64,000 nt of DNA. Origin: Flavobacteriales bacterium. GTDB taxonomy: Bacteria > Bacteroidota > Bacteroidia > Flavobacteriales_D > Sanyastnellaceae. Shown here piece by piece: positions 35,321-43,508 of the stretch (position 1 is its first letter; each line of letters starts with the position of its first letter). Made by a program: the position numbers and the translations under genes. The stretch lies in contig PKDZ01000018.1 of NCBI GenBank assembly GCA_002862785.1, forward strand, positions 19,842-83,841, read 5' to 3'. The notes beneath the pieces are model-generated. The model ran no database searches and had not been told where the DNA came from. It saw nothing but the letters and a program-made list of their open reading frames with translations.

Positions 35321-35349
35321 AAGCGTGTGTAATAAGGACACGCTTCCTT
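35321..35349 (+). terminator. Possible terminator after the TonB receptor gene
   Basis: A perfect 8-bp stem (AAGCGTGT with ACACGCTT), 9-base loop and a CCTTGT tail. The T tract is poor, so efficiency is uncertain. Confidence 0.45.
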
Positions 35350-35359
35350 GTCCATTCGC

Positions 35360-35367
35360 TATCTTGA
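35360..35367 (+). promoter_or_regulatory. -7 promoter element of the tandem hydrolase-like gene
   Basis: TATCTTGA, 24 bases before the ATG at 35392. No TTG at the expected -33 distance. Confidence 0.4.
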
Positions 35368-35391
35368 CCAATTAACTATGTGGACCAAATC

Positions 35392-38300
35392 ATGAAGCAA
35401 ACCTGTCTTTTTTTGGCGTTTCTCGCCTTCTGTTTTGTTGCAGACGCTCAAACACGTTACCTCGATGAGGTTTTTAGCGATGTGACTGTTACATCTGATA
35501 TTCAATACGGCACCAACATTAGCGTTTTGCCAGCGCTTCAAGGGATGCCGCCTGCCCCGCAGCCGCTCGTATTGGATTTGTACGAACCTACCGGTGATGT
35601 GGAAACTGACCGGCCCTTGCTGTTGTACTTTCACACTGGTAATTTTTTGCCGACTTACATCAATCAAAGCGGTCTTGGGACAAAAACCGACAGCTGTGCG
35701 GTTGAGATCTGCACGAGATATGCCAAGATGGGTTACGTAGTCGCTAGTGTTGATTACCGCCTCGGTTACAATCCAACTGCTCCCACTCAAACCGAGCGAA
35801 CCTTGCAATTGATTCAGGCCGCTTACCGGGGGGTACAGGACAGCCGAACGGCGGTCCGATTCTTTAGAAAAACCATTGCTGAAGATGGAAATCCGTACGG
35901 CATTGGGTCAGACAAAATCGCGATGTTTGGAGAAGGCACGGGCGGTTACATTACCTACGCTTCCGCTGGCATCTCGAGTTACAACGATATCATTTTCGAA
36001 GATGACGGAGTGACCCCTATCGCCAAGTTTTGGTATGATCCGGGCGATGGAAGTTTTGTTCCAATGGTGGTCGAGAGCATTCATGGGGACGTTAATGCCA
36101 CAACGGACACTTATGCCCCTGCCTCCTTGGGAGGATTCCAAATGTGTATGGCAAACCATGTGGGGTATAGTTCTGACTTTGACTTTCAGGTGAACCTGGG
36201 CGGCGCCATGGGTGATTTGAATTGGCTGGACGAAGGAGATATTCCCATGGTAAGTGTTCAATGCCCGCACGACCCGTATGCTCCGTACGAGTCTGCAGTG
36301 CTGATCGTACCAGGCGTCAATCTCCCTATTGTTGAAGTTGACGGTGCTTACAACGTTCACGCAGAAATCAATGGATATGCAACGAACAACAATGCGGTGT
36401 TTGCAGAGGCCGGAATCGATGATCCGTATTCCGATTTGAACAATGGTTGGGATGGCTTATTCCCAGTTTTGAACGACTACGTAGACGGCGTTCCCACTGA
36501 ACCATTTGACAGCTCTCCTTGGCAGTGGTGGAGCGAGGCAGCAGTACAAGCATATGATGACGCTGCAGGCACCAATATTTTGGCAACTCAGTTGACGCTC
36601 AACCCAACAATGGGAGAAGCTGAAGCGCTGTATTGGATTGACCAAATCATGGAATACAACACGCCGAGGATGGGTCTTTCCCTTGGTTTGTTGACTCCGC
36701 AAGACATCGATAATCAAGGAGTTCGGTATCTTGATGAGGTTTTCTCAGATGTAACTGTGACTGAAGGTGTGGTGTATGGAACAAACATTACAGTGCTTCC
36801 CGCTTTGCAGGGGATGCCTCCCGCTCCAGAAGACTTGTTGTGTGACATTTATGAGCCAACTGGAGATTTGGAGACAGAGCGTCCGCTGATTCTCTACTTC
36901 CATACGGGCAACTTTCTGCCGAAATACATTAATCAAAGTGCGCTCGGTACTAGAACTGACTCATGTACAGTGGCCATGTGTAAAGAATTTGCACGTAAGG
37001 GTTATGTTGTAGCCAGTGTTGATTACCGCCTCGGCTACAACCCCACGGCGCCCACTCAAACAGAGAGAACGCTGCAATTGATTCAAGCCGCTTATCGCGG
37101 GGTGCAAGACAGCCGAACTGCAGTTCGATTTTTCAGAAAAACCATCGCTGAAGATGGAAATCCGTACGGCATTGGGTCAGACAAAATCGCCATGTTTGGA
37201 GAAGGTACTGGAGGATATATCACTCTGGCCTCAGCGGGCATCTCTAGTTATAGTGACATCATTTTTGAAGATGACGGAACGACCCCGATCTCCAAGTTTT
37301 GGTATGATCCGGGCGATGGAAGTTTCGTTCCAATGGTGGTCGAGAGCATTCATGGAGACGTTGATGCCACTATTGACACGTATGCTCCAGCCTCTTCGGG
37401 AGGCTTCCAAATGTGTATGGCAAACCACGTGGGCTACAGTTCGGACTTCAACTTCCAAATGAACCTTGGCGGTGCTTTGGGTGACTTGAATTGGCTTGAC
37501 GAAGGGGATATCCCTATGGTCAGTTTTCAAGGACCGCACGATCAGTATGCCCCTTACACTAATGCCGTTCTCATTGTTCCTGGTGTGAATCTGCCGATAG
37601 TAGAAGTAGACGGTGCGTACAACATTCATCAGGAAATCAATGGATACGCCACGAATAACAATGCAGTTTTCGCAGAGATTGGATTGCCCGACCCTGCTGT
37701 TGCTTTCGGAAACCAAGGGTGGGATGGTTTGTACCCTGTGCTGAACAATTATGATGAGGACGGAACCCCGCTAGAGCCATTTGATGGGTCTCCCTGGCAA
37801 TGGTGGAGTGTCGACGACCTGCAAGCCTATGATGATCTTGCTGGGACCAATTTGACTTCGACACAATTGACCCTCAACCCAACAATGGGGCCTGCGGAAG
37901 CAGCGTATTGGATTGAGCAAATTGTCGATTACACTGCGCCGCGTCTGGCGGTTAGTCTCGAGGTTGCTGCACTCGGACCTGGGTGTAATGACGAAAGCGC
38001 TTGCAACTACAGCGCCCTTGCCACGACAGACGATGGTTCTTGTGAATATGCAGCCGAAGGGTTTGACTGTGACGGCAACTCCCTGACGGTCCTAGGTTGT
38101 ACCGATGTGATTGCGTGCAATTACGACGGTTTCGCTACGGAAGATGATGGTTCCTGTGACTACATGGACACCACGCTCCCGACCGGCGCCGAGAATGTCT
38201 GGTTGGTGGGGCTGACCGTCTCCGGCACGGAGAACGAGCCCCTCGCCGGTGGCTGTGAGCTCGACGGAGGGGTGAATCCCAATCTTGCCGTAAATGGTGT

Positions 38301-39348
38301 GTTCCTCGGCGACGGAACGGGCGGATCGCTTGTGATGTCTAACGTGACCGACCCGACCGGTGGATTGCTGGTTGATCTAGTGGCTATTGCAAGTGCCACT
38401 CCGGTGGCTATGTGTGGGGCCCAATTCACGGTCAATCTTTCGGGCAACATCCTCACGCTCGCCGAGCAAGATGGAGTGTGGCAGACGATTGTGCCGGTGC
38501 TCGGCCCGCAGTTCCTCTGGGCTGCACCGCTGTCCAGCTTCACGCCGGGTTGTGGTGACCCATCCGCTTGTGGATTCACCAACCCCTGTGACATCAGCCT
38601 GCTCTGCGACTACACCGATACAGACGGTGACGGCCTGCTCGACTGCCAGGAGATTCCCGGCTGCGACGATCCGAACGCCGACAACTACAACGAGAACGCC
38701 ACCGATCCTGGGCCGTGCAACTACAACGGTTGCATCAATCCGGACGCCATCAACTACGACAGTGCCGCCAACACGGACGACGGTTCCTGCCAGTTCGAGG
38801 TCGTGTTCCGCGTGAACGCTTCCAACATCGAGGTGGCCGGCTTCATCGACATCGCCGGTTCCTTCAACGGGTGGGGTGACCCCGCCACGGTGATGACCGA
38901 GATGGGCTACGGAGTGTGGCAAGCCACGCTGATCCTCGGCGTCGGGGACTACGCCTTCAAGTACCGCAACGGTGGCGATTGGGAGACCATCACCGGCGAT
39001 TGCACCGACGTTGGGTACAGCGACCGTCAGGTGAGCGTGGTGGACAGCCCGCTCATTCTGGATGCCGTGTGCTACGGCGAGTGCGGTCTCTGTGCCGGTT
39101 GTACGGATCCCTTCTCTGCCGAGTACAGCCCGTTTGCTGGCGAGGATGACGGAAGCTGCATGAGCGCCATCGTGGCCGGCTGCACCTATCCCGATGCCGA
39201 CAATTTTAACCCCGCTGCGACGGACGACGACGGTTCCTGCCAGATCTCCGGAACGAGCTCCTGCCCGACGGACCTCGATGGTGACGGCGCCACGGCTGTG
39301 GGTGACTTGCTCCTCATGCTCGGTGCCTTCGGCCAGACCTGCGAGTGA
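35392..39348 (+). CDS. Secreted protein with two tandem alpha/beta-hydrolase-like domains, calcium loops and dockerin-like C-terminus
   Basis: 1318 residues. A signal peptide (1-20, ending FVADAQ) precedes two copies of an alpha/beta-hydrolase domain (about 22-440 and 445-860). Each copy begins RYLDEVFSDVTVT and contains LYFHTGNFLP (oxyanion-type HTG), ASVDYRLGYNPTAPTQT and SDKIAMFGEGTGGYIT. In both copies the nucleophile elbow reads GEGTGG instead of GxSxGG, so Gly (182 and 605) stands where the catalytic Ser should be. Then follow GCTD...DDGSC repeats, a beta domain (about 930-1050), a carbohydrate-binding-like module (IDIAGSFNGWGDP, FKYRNGGDWE, about 1145-1205) and a final CPTDLDGDGATAVGD...FGQTC motif. 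The GTG at 35380 is a possible longer start, but 35392 begins the signal peptide. The first 2.7 kb is AT-richer than the genome around it. Confidence 0.75.
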   Translation: MKQTCLFLAFLAFCFVADAQTRYLDEVFSDVTVTSDIQYGTNISVLPALQGMPPAPQPLVLDLYEPTGDVETDRPLLLYFHTGNFLPTYINQSGLGTKTDSCAVEICTRYAKMGYVVASVDYRLGYNPTAPTQTERTLQLIQAAYRGVQDSRTAVRFFRKTIAEDGNPYGIGSDKIAMFGEGTGGYITYASAGISSYNDIIFEDDGVTPIAKFWYDPGDGSFVPMVVESIHGDVNATTDTYAPASLGGFQMCMANHVGYSSDFDFQVNLGGAMGDLNWLDEGDIPMVSVQCPHDPYAPYESAVLIVPGVNLPIVEVDGAYNVHAEINGYATNNNAVFAEAGIDDPYSDLNNGWDGLFPVLNDYVDGVPTEPFDSSPWQWWSEAAVQAYDDAAGTNILATQLTLNPTMGEAEALYWIDQIMEYNTPRMGLSLGLLTPQDIDNQGVRYLDEVFSDVTVTEGVVYGTNITVLPALQGMPPAPEDLLCDIYEPTGDLETERPLILYFHTGNFLPKYINQSALGTRTDSCTVAMCKEFARKGYVVASVDYRLGYNPTAPTQTERTLQLIQAAYRGVQDSRTAVRFFRKTIAEDGNPYGIGSDKIAMFGEGTGGYITLASAGISSYSDIIFEDDGTTPISKFWYDPGDGSFVPMVVESIHGDVDATIDTYAPASSGGFQMCMANHVGYSSDFNFQMNLGGALGDLNWLDEGDIPMVSFQGPHDQYAPYTNAVLIVPGVNLPIVEVDGAYNIHQEINGYATNNNAVFAEIGLPDPAVAFGNQGWDGLYPVLNNYDEDGTPLEPFDGSPWQWWSVDDLQAYDDLAGTNLTSTQLTLNPTMGPAEAAYWIEQIVDYTAPRLAVSLEVAALGPGCNDESACNYSALATTDDGSCEYAAEGFDCDGNSLTVLGCTDVIACNYDGFATEDDGSCDYMDTTLPTGAENVWLVGLTVSGTENEPLAGGCELDGGVNPNLAVNGVFLGDGTGGSLVMSNVTDPTGGLLVDLVAIASATPVAMCGAQFTVNLSGNILTLAEQDGVWQTIVPVLGPQFLWAAPLSSFTPGCGDPSACGFTNPCDISLLCDYTDTDGDGLLDCQEIPGCDDPNADNYNENATDPGPCNYNGCINPDAINYDSAANTDDGSCQFEVVFRVNASNIEVAGFIDIAGSFNGWGDPATVMTEMGYGVWQATLILGVGDYAFKYRNGGDWETITGDCTDVGYSDRQVSVVDSPLILDAVCYGECGLCAGCTDPFSAEYSPFAGEDDGSCMSAIVAGCTYPDADNFNPAATDDDGSCQISGTSSCPTDLDGDGATAVGDLLLMLGAFGQTCE
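35455..37963. repeat. Internal direct duplication of about 1.27 kb
   Basis: Copy 1 (35455-36720) and copy 2 (36724-37963) are offset by 1269 bases (423 codons) and stay alignable throughout, with long identical runs such as at 35881-35920 and 37150-37189. Synonymous differences are common elsewhere, so the duplication is not very recent. Confidence 0.85.
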
Positions 39349-39371
39349 TTCGCCATCCATCATGACATTAG

Positions 39372-39401
39372 GAAAGGCGCCCACTGGGCGCCTTTCTTTT
39401 T
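39372..39401 (+). terminator. Rho-independent terminator
   Basis: An 11-bp stem (GAAAGGCGCCC with GGGCGCCTTTC) has a 3-base loop and is followed by TTTTT. It ends the preceding secreted-protein gene. Confidence 0.9.
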
Positions 39402-39419
39402 GCACGGACAAAGGGGGGA

Positions 39420-39556
39420 GGGGCACTGGTGAGCCACACGTCAGAGATGTGATGTGGTTGGCCAGATTGCCCCTGTCGGGTCGGCATAGAGGTGTGGCCC
39501 GACGGCTTCTAGGTTTTGGTTACGGGAGGCCGTTCGAAACGTCGGACGGCCTCCTC
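39420..39556 (+). ncRNA. Candidate small RNA D (GGTTTTGGTT family)
   Basis: The gap 39349-39589 has no gene. After the terminator at 39372 there is a long-range stem GGGGCA+CTGG (39420-39429) with CCAG+TGCCCC (39462-39473) enclosing CCACA/TGTGG (39434-39438, 39453-39457). Next are a hairpin GTCGGG/CCCGAC (39475-39503), the shared string GGTTTTGGTT (39512-39521) and a 9-bp hairpin GGAGGCCGT/ACGGCCTCC (39525-39554). The last hairpin has no T tract and the tandem palindromes are absent, so this member is less sure than A and C. It could instead be an upstream element of the doxX promoter. Confidence 0.33.
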
Positions 39557-39577
39557 AATTCCACGATGTTCCGGTCT

Positions 39578-39585
39578 CAACTTTG
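39578..39585 (+). promoter_or_regulatory. -7 promoter element of the DoxX gene
   Basis: CAACTTTG, 4 bases before the ATG at 39590, the same geometry as at 47348. It favours 39590 over the in-frame ATG at 39566. Confidence 0.4.
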
Positions 39586-39589
39586 CCGC

Positions 39590-39988
39590 ATGAGTTGGCA
39601 AAAGGATGTGTCCTTGCTGTTGCTGCGTGTGGGCGCAGGCGGCCTGATGGTGCCCCATGGCTGGGGCAAGTTGGAACGACTCCGGACCGGTCTCGCCGAA
39701 GGGGAGGTCCGGTTCTATGACTGGATGGGGCTCGGTGAAGAGCTGTCGCTCGGGCTGGCGGTGTTCGGTGAACTCGTGGCGCCGGCCTTCATCGTGCTGG
39801 GGCTGTTCACCCGGTGGATGTCCGTTCCAGCCGCCATCACCATGGCGGTGGCCGCGTTTGGTGCCCATGCGGGTGACCCCATCAGCGACAAGGAGCACGC
39901 GCTCCTCTTCCTTGTGCCGTTTGTGGTGCTGGCCCTGATGGGCGGCGGGCGTTACGGATTGGACCACCGCATCGGCCGACCCCGCTGA
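39590..39988 (+). CDS. DoxX-family membrane protein
   Basis: 132 residues with four hydrophobic helices. It starts SLLLLRVGAGGLMVPHGWGKLERL, a typical DoxX opening, followed by FGELVAPAFIVLGLFTRWMSVPAAITMAVAAFGAHA and LLFLVPFVVLALMGGGRYGLD. DoxX-like inner-membrane proteins are linked to quinone or thiol redox balance in some bacteria; the exact role here is not known. It ends 3 bases before the convergent valS gene. Confidence 0.85.
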   Translation: MSWQKDVSLLLLRVGAGGLMVPHGWGKLERLRTGLAEGEVRFYDWMGLGEELSLGLAVFGELVAPAFIVLGLFTRWMSVPAAITMAVAAFGAHAGDPISDKEHALLFLVPFVVLALMGGGRYGLDHRIGRPR

Positions 39989-39991
39989 GGA

Positions 39992-42646
39992 TCAGCCCAA
40001 GGCATCGAGCTGGGCCTGAAGCACCTCGATCTTGGCGACGGCGTCGGCTTCCTTGGCGCGCTCGGAGGCCACGACCTGTTCCGGGGCGCCGTTGACGAAC
40101 TTCTCGTTGCTGAGCTTCTTCCGCACAATGTTGAGGAAGCCCTGCTGATACTCGAGGTCCTTGCGGATTTTGTCTTTCTCGGCTTCCAGGTCGACCGCCT
40201 CGCCGGCGGGGATGAAGAATTCGTGGGTCTCTACGACGAAGCCAAAGGCCCCGGTCACCTTCTCTTTCACGCGTTCCACACCGGTGACGTTGCACAGGTG
40301 ACAGACCACGCTTTCGAGATTGGCCGGGTACGGCTTTCCCTCCGCGTCGACGATGACCTTGAGGTCGAGGGCCTGCTTGTTGGGAATGTGGCCCTTTTGG
40401 CGGATGCCGCGGACTTCGGCCACGATGCGGGTGGTCTGGTCGAAGTCGGCGAGCAAGGTCTCATCCACGGGCTGGCCGCCGCGCGTCGGGAAGGGTGAGG
40501 TGCACAGTAGCGTTCCCTCAGGACGCCTCTGAAGCAGGCTGTAGACCTCTTCGGTGAGGAAGGGCATGAAGGGGTGCAGCAGCGAGAGCATGCGCTCAAA
40601 AAGGCGCACCGTGGCCTCATAGGTCTCACGGTCGCAAGGCTCACCATAGGTGGGCTTGGCCAGTTCCAAATACCAGGAGCAGAAGTCGTCCCAGATGTGC
40701 TTGTAGGTGGCCATCAGGGCCTCGCTCAGGCGGAATTCGGCAAAGCTCTGCTCGATGTCGGCGAGCACCTGCTCGGACCGGGCTTCGAACCAGCGGATGC
40801 CGGCGGCCGCATGATCGGGCTGGGCGGCGGTGTCGCTGACTTCCCACCCCTTCACCAGGCGGAAGGCGTTCCAAATCTTGTTGGAGAAGTTGCGTCCCTG
40901 TTCGCAGAGGCTCTCATCGAACGGCAGGTCGTTTCCGGCCGGTGAGGTCAGCAGCATGCCGACGCGAACCCCGTCTGCTCCGTACTGCTGCATGAGTTCG
41001 ATGGGGTCGGGGCTGTTGCCGAGCGACTTGGACATCTTCCGGCCTTGCTTGTCCCGCACGATGCCGGTGTAGTAGACGTTGCGGAAAGGCGGGGCCTGAC
41101 GGTATTCGTAACCCGCGATGATCATCCGGGCGACCCAAAAGAACATGATCTCCGGGGCGGTGACCAAATCATTGGTGGGGTAGTAGTAATCGACTTCCTC
41201 CTTGGTGTAGAAGCCGTCAAACACGCTGATGGGCCAGAGCCAGGAGCTGAACCAGGTGTCGAGAACGTCCTCGTCCTGACGCAGGTCGGCCGGGGCAATG
41301 GTGCGGCCGGCGGCCTCCGTGGCCAATGCGGCGGCGGTGTCGGCATCGGCGGCGACCACATACTTCGCTTCGGCGGAGGTCGGCTCTCCATCGTAATACC
41401 ACGCCGGGATCCGGTGGCCCCACCACAGTTGGCGGGAGATGCACCAGTCCTTGACGTTCTCCATCCAGTTGCGGTAGCTGTTCTTGAATTTGGCCGGGTG
41501 GAACTGGATGGTGTCGTCCATCACATGGTTGAGGGCCGGCTTGGCCAGCTCTTCCATGGCGACGAACCACTGCATGGACAGGCGCGGCTCGATGATGGCG
41601 CCCGTGCGCTCGGAGCGGCCCACCTTGTTGGGGTGGTCCTCCACCTTGACGAGGTGCCCGGCGGCGTCGAGGGCCGCGGTAAAGGTCTTGCGGGCTTCGA
41701 ATCGGTCCTGTCCCTCGAATTCACCGCCGACCGCGTTGACCGTACCGTCGGGGTTGAGCATGTCGATGACCTCGAGGCCGTGCTTCTGGCCGAGCTCGTG
41801 GTCGTTGGGATCGTGGGCAGGGGTGACTTTGAGGCAACCGGTGCCGAACTCCCGATCGACGTACTCGTCGAGGATGATTGGAATGCTGCGGCCTGCGACC
41901 GGGACGATGGCGCGCTTGCCGTGGAGGTGGGTGTACCGCTCGTCTTCCGGGTGAATGCAGATGGCCGTATCGGCGAGGATGGTCTCCGGTCGAGTCGTGG
42001 CGATGGTGAGCCAGTCGTCCGTGCCCTCGACTTGGTAGCGCACATGGTGAAGCTTGGACTGCTCTTCGGTGTGGAGGACCTCCTCGTCGGAGACGGCCGT
42101 CAGGGCCTGCGGGTCCCAGTTGACCATGCGCAGGCCGCGGTAGATGTGGCCCTTGGCGTGCAGGTCGAGGAAGGTGTCGATGACGCTGCGGGAGTAATGC
42201 TCGTCCAGCGTGAAGTTGGTCCGTTCCCAGTCACAACTGGCGCCGAGTTTGCGAAGCTGCTTGAGAATGATGCCTCCGTGTTCGCGGGTCCAGTCCCAGG
42301 CGTGTTCGAGAAAGGCGTCGCGGCTGAGGTCGGACTTCTTGATGCCCTGGTCGCGGAGTTTGCGGACCACCTTGGCTTCCGTGGCGATGGAGGCGTGGTC
42401 GGTTCCCGGCACCCAGCAGGCGTTCTTGCCTTGCATCCGCGCGCGGCGCACGAGCACGTCCTGGATGGTGTTGTTCAACATGTGGCCCATGTGCAGCACG
42501 CCTGTCACGTTGGGCGGGGGGATGACCACGGTATAGGGCTCACGGTCGTCAGGAATGCTGCGGAAGGCCTTGGCGTCTTCCCAGACTTGGTTCCAGCGGT
42601 CTTCGACGGTGGTCGGATTGTAATGGGAGGGGATCTCTTGGGCCAT
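39992..42646 (-). CDS. valS: Valyl-tRNA synthetase
   Basis: 884 residues; charges tRNA-Val with valine. Class I signatures are the HIGH-type PNVTGVLHMGHMLNN (about 40-54) and GRKMSKSLGNSPDPIELM. Also visible are CP1 editing-domain sequence (ATTRPETILADTAICIHPEDERY, GTGCLKVTPAHDPNDHELG), an anticodon-binding helical region and a C-terminal coiled coil (EAVDLEAEKDKIRKDLEYQQ) specific to ValRS. A -7 box TAAATTTG on the minus strand (42676-42683) gives a leader of about 25 bases. Confidence 0.97.
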   Translation of the reverse strand: MAQEIPSHYNPTTVEDRWNQVWEDAKAFRSIPDDREPYTVVIPPPNVTGVLHMGHMLNNTIQDVLVRRARMQGKNACWVPGTDHASIATEAKVVRKLRDQGIKKSDLSRDAFLEHAWDWTREHGGIILKQLRKLGASCDWERTNFTLDEHYSRSVIDTFLDLHAKGHIYRGLRMVNWDPQALTAVSDEEVLHTEEQSKLHHVRYQVEGTDDWLTIATTRPETILADTAICIHPEDERYTHLHGKRAIVPVAGRSIPIILDEYVDREFGTGCLKVTPAHDPNDHELGQKHGLEVIDMLNPDGTVNAVGGEFEGQDRFEARKTFTAALDAAGHLVKVEDHPNKVGRSERTGAIIEPRLSMQWFVAMEELAKPALNHVMDDTIQFHPAKFKNSYRNWMENVKDWCISRQLWWGHRIPAWYYDGEPTSAEAKYVVAADADTAAALATEAAGRTIAPADLRQDEDVLDTWFSSWLWPISVFDGFYTKEEVDYYYPTNDLVTAPEIMFFWVARMIIAGYEYRQAPPFRNVYYTGIVRDKQGRKMSKSLGNSPDPIELMQQYGADGVRVGMLLTSPAGNDLPFDESLCEQGRNFSNKIWNAFRLVKGWEVSDTAAQPDHAAAGIRWFEARSEQVLADIEQSFAEFRLSEALMATYKHIWDDFCSWYLELAKPTYGEPCDRETYEATVRLFERMLSLLHPFMPFLTEEVYSLLQRRPEGTLLCTSPFPTRGGQPVDETLLADFDQTTRIVAEVRGIRQKGHIPNKQALDLKVIVDAEGKPYPANLESVVCHLCNVTGVERVKEKVTGAFGFVVETHEFFIPAGEAVDLEAEKDKIRKDLEYQQGFLNIVRKKLSNEKFVNGAPEQVVASERAKEADAVAKIEVLQAQLDALG

Positions 42647-42732
42647 GGCGCAGGCGAATGGGGCGGATGCGGCGCCAAATTTAGCCTGTTAAAATCGCGT
42701 TAACCCCTTTCTGACCTGCGGATTGCCCCCCG

Positions 42733-42740
42733 TATCTTGG
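42733..42740 (+). promoter_or_regulatory. -7 promoter element of the DUF1573 gene
   Basis: TATCTTGG, 29 bases before the ATG at 42770. Confidence 0.45.
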
Positions 42741-42769
42741 CGGCAGAACACAATACACCCCTTTCCATC

Positions 42770-43213
42770 ATGAAAAAGGTTCTCCTTACCCTCGCCGTGG
42801 TCTTCGGCGGTTTTGCCCTCGCTTCCGCTCAGGAAGTGGTCAATGGTCCGGTCATCAGCCTCGACAAGGAGGTCCACGACTACGGCACCATGGATCAGGG
42901 TGGCGACGGCAACTGCGTCTTCACCGTCACCAACGACGGCACCGATCCCCTCATCATTTCCCGCTGCAAGGGTTCCTGCGGCTGCACGGTTCCCCAGTGC
43001 GACAAGGATCCCATCATGCCGGGTGCCACCAGCTCCATCAAGGTCAAGTACGACACCAAGCGTGTCGGCCCGATCAACAAGAGCGTGACCATCACCTCCA
43101 ACGCCTCCAACGAGCCGACCAAGGTGATTCGCATCAAGGGCAAGATCGAAGCCGTCGCCCAGACGGTGGGTGCCCCGGTCAAGAACGCTGCCGGCCCGAC
43201 CAACAAGCAGTAA
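42770..43213 (+). CDS. Secreted DUF1573 protein
   Basis: 147 residues. A signal peptide (1-20, LAVVFGGFALASAQ) leads into one Ig-like DUF1573 domain with ISLDKEVHDYGTMDQGG, the hallmark RCKGSCGCTVPQCDKDPIMPG, and VKYDTKRVGPINKSVTITSNASN. DUF1573 proteins are common, highly expressed periplasmic or envelope proteins in Bacteroidota, with no established activity. It has its own promoter and a strong terminator, so it is a single-gene transcript. Confidence 0.88.
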   Translation: MKKVLLTLAVVFGGFALASAQEVVNGPVISLDKEVHDYGTMDQGGDGNCVFTVTNDGTDPLIISRCKGSCGCTVPQCDKDPIMPGATSSIKVKYDTKRVGPINKSVTITSNASNEPTKVIRIKGKIEAVAQTVGAPVKNAAGPTNKQ

Positions 43214-43239
43214 TCCTCTGGCGCCCAGCGCCTTTTGGG

Positions 43240-43274
43240 AGCCGCTCCGGAATTCCGGGGCGGCTTTCTTTTTG
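43240..43274 (+). terminator. Rho-independent terminator of the DUF1573 gene
   Basis: An 11-bp stem (AGCCGCTCCGG with CCGGGGCGGCT, one G-U pair) with AATT loop, followed by TTCTTTTTG. A smaller hairpin GGCGC-CCA-GCGCC with TTTT lies just upstream at 43220. Confidence 0.88.
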
Positions 43275-43334
43275 TTTGAATCCGGGCCTCATGGGCCTCC
43301 CGAACTTGCGGCCCGGCCCGGCTGTTGTTCCAGC

Positions 43335-43508
43335 ATGTTCGGAATGTTCAAGAAGGACCCCGCCGAGAAGCTCCGGAAGGAGCACGCCCGGCTGTTGTCC
43401 GAAGCGCACCGTCTCAGCACGGTGGACCGCGCCCGCAGCGATGAGATGACCGCCAAGGCCGCGGAGGTGGAGGCGAAGTTGATTGCCCTTCAAGACGGCA
43501 CATCATGA
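43335..43508 (+). CDS. Lacal_2735-type small conserved protein
   Basis: 57 residues: MFGMFKKDPAEKLRKEHARL, then LSEAHRLSTVDRARSDEMT and a helical end. This matches my memory of the short Flavobacteria family called Lacal_2735 (MFGLFKK..., then LSTxxRxxSD). Likely a cytoplasmic helical hairpin of unknown role. Its stop overlaps the start of the SDR gene (ATGA), so it heads the photolyase-linked operon. Confidence 0.7.
   Translation: MFGMFKKDPAEKLRKEHARLLSEAHRLSTVDRARSDEMTAKAAEVEAKLIALQDGTS

Noticed and set aside
39362..39375. ATGAC half-site near the terminator at 39372 as a fourth tandem operator
   Set aside because: The matching half (GGAAA) does not resemble GTCAT, and no partner lies 22 bp away.
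41045..42703. 552-codon plus-strand frame opposite valS
   Set aside because: It is the complement of the conserved valyl-tRNA synthetase reading frame.
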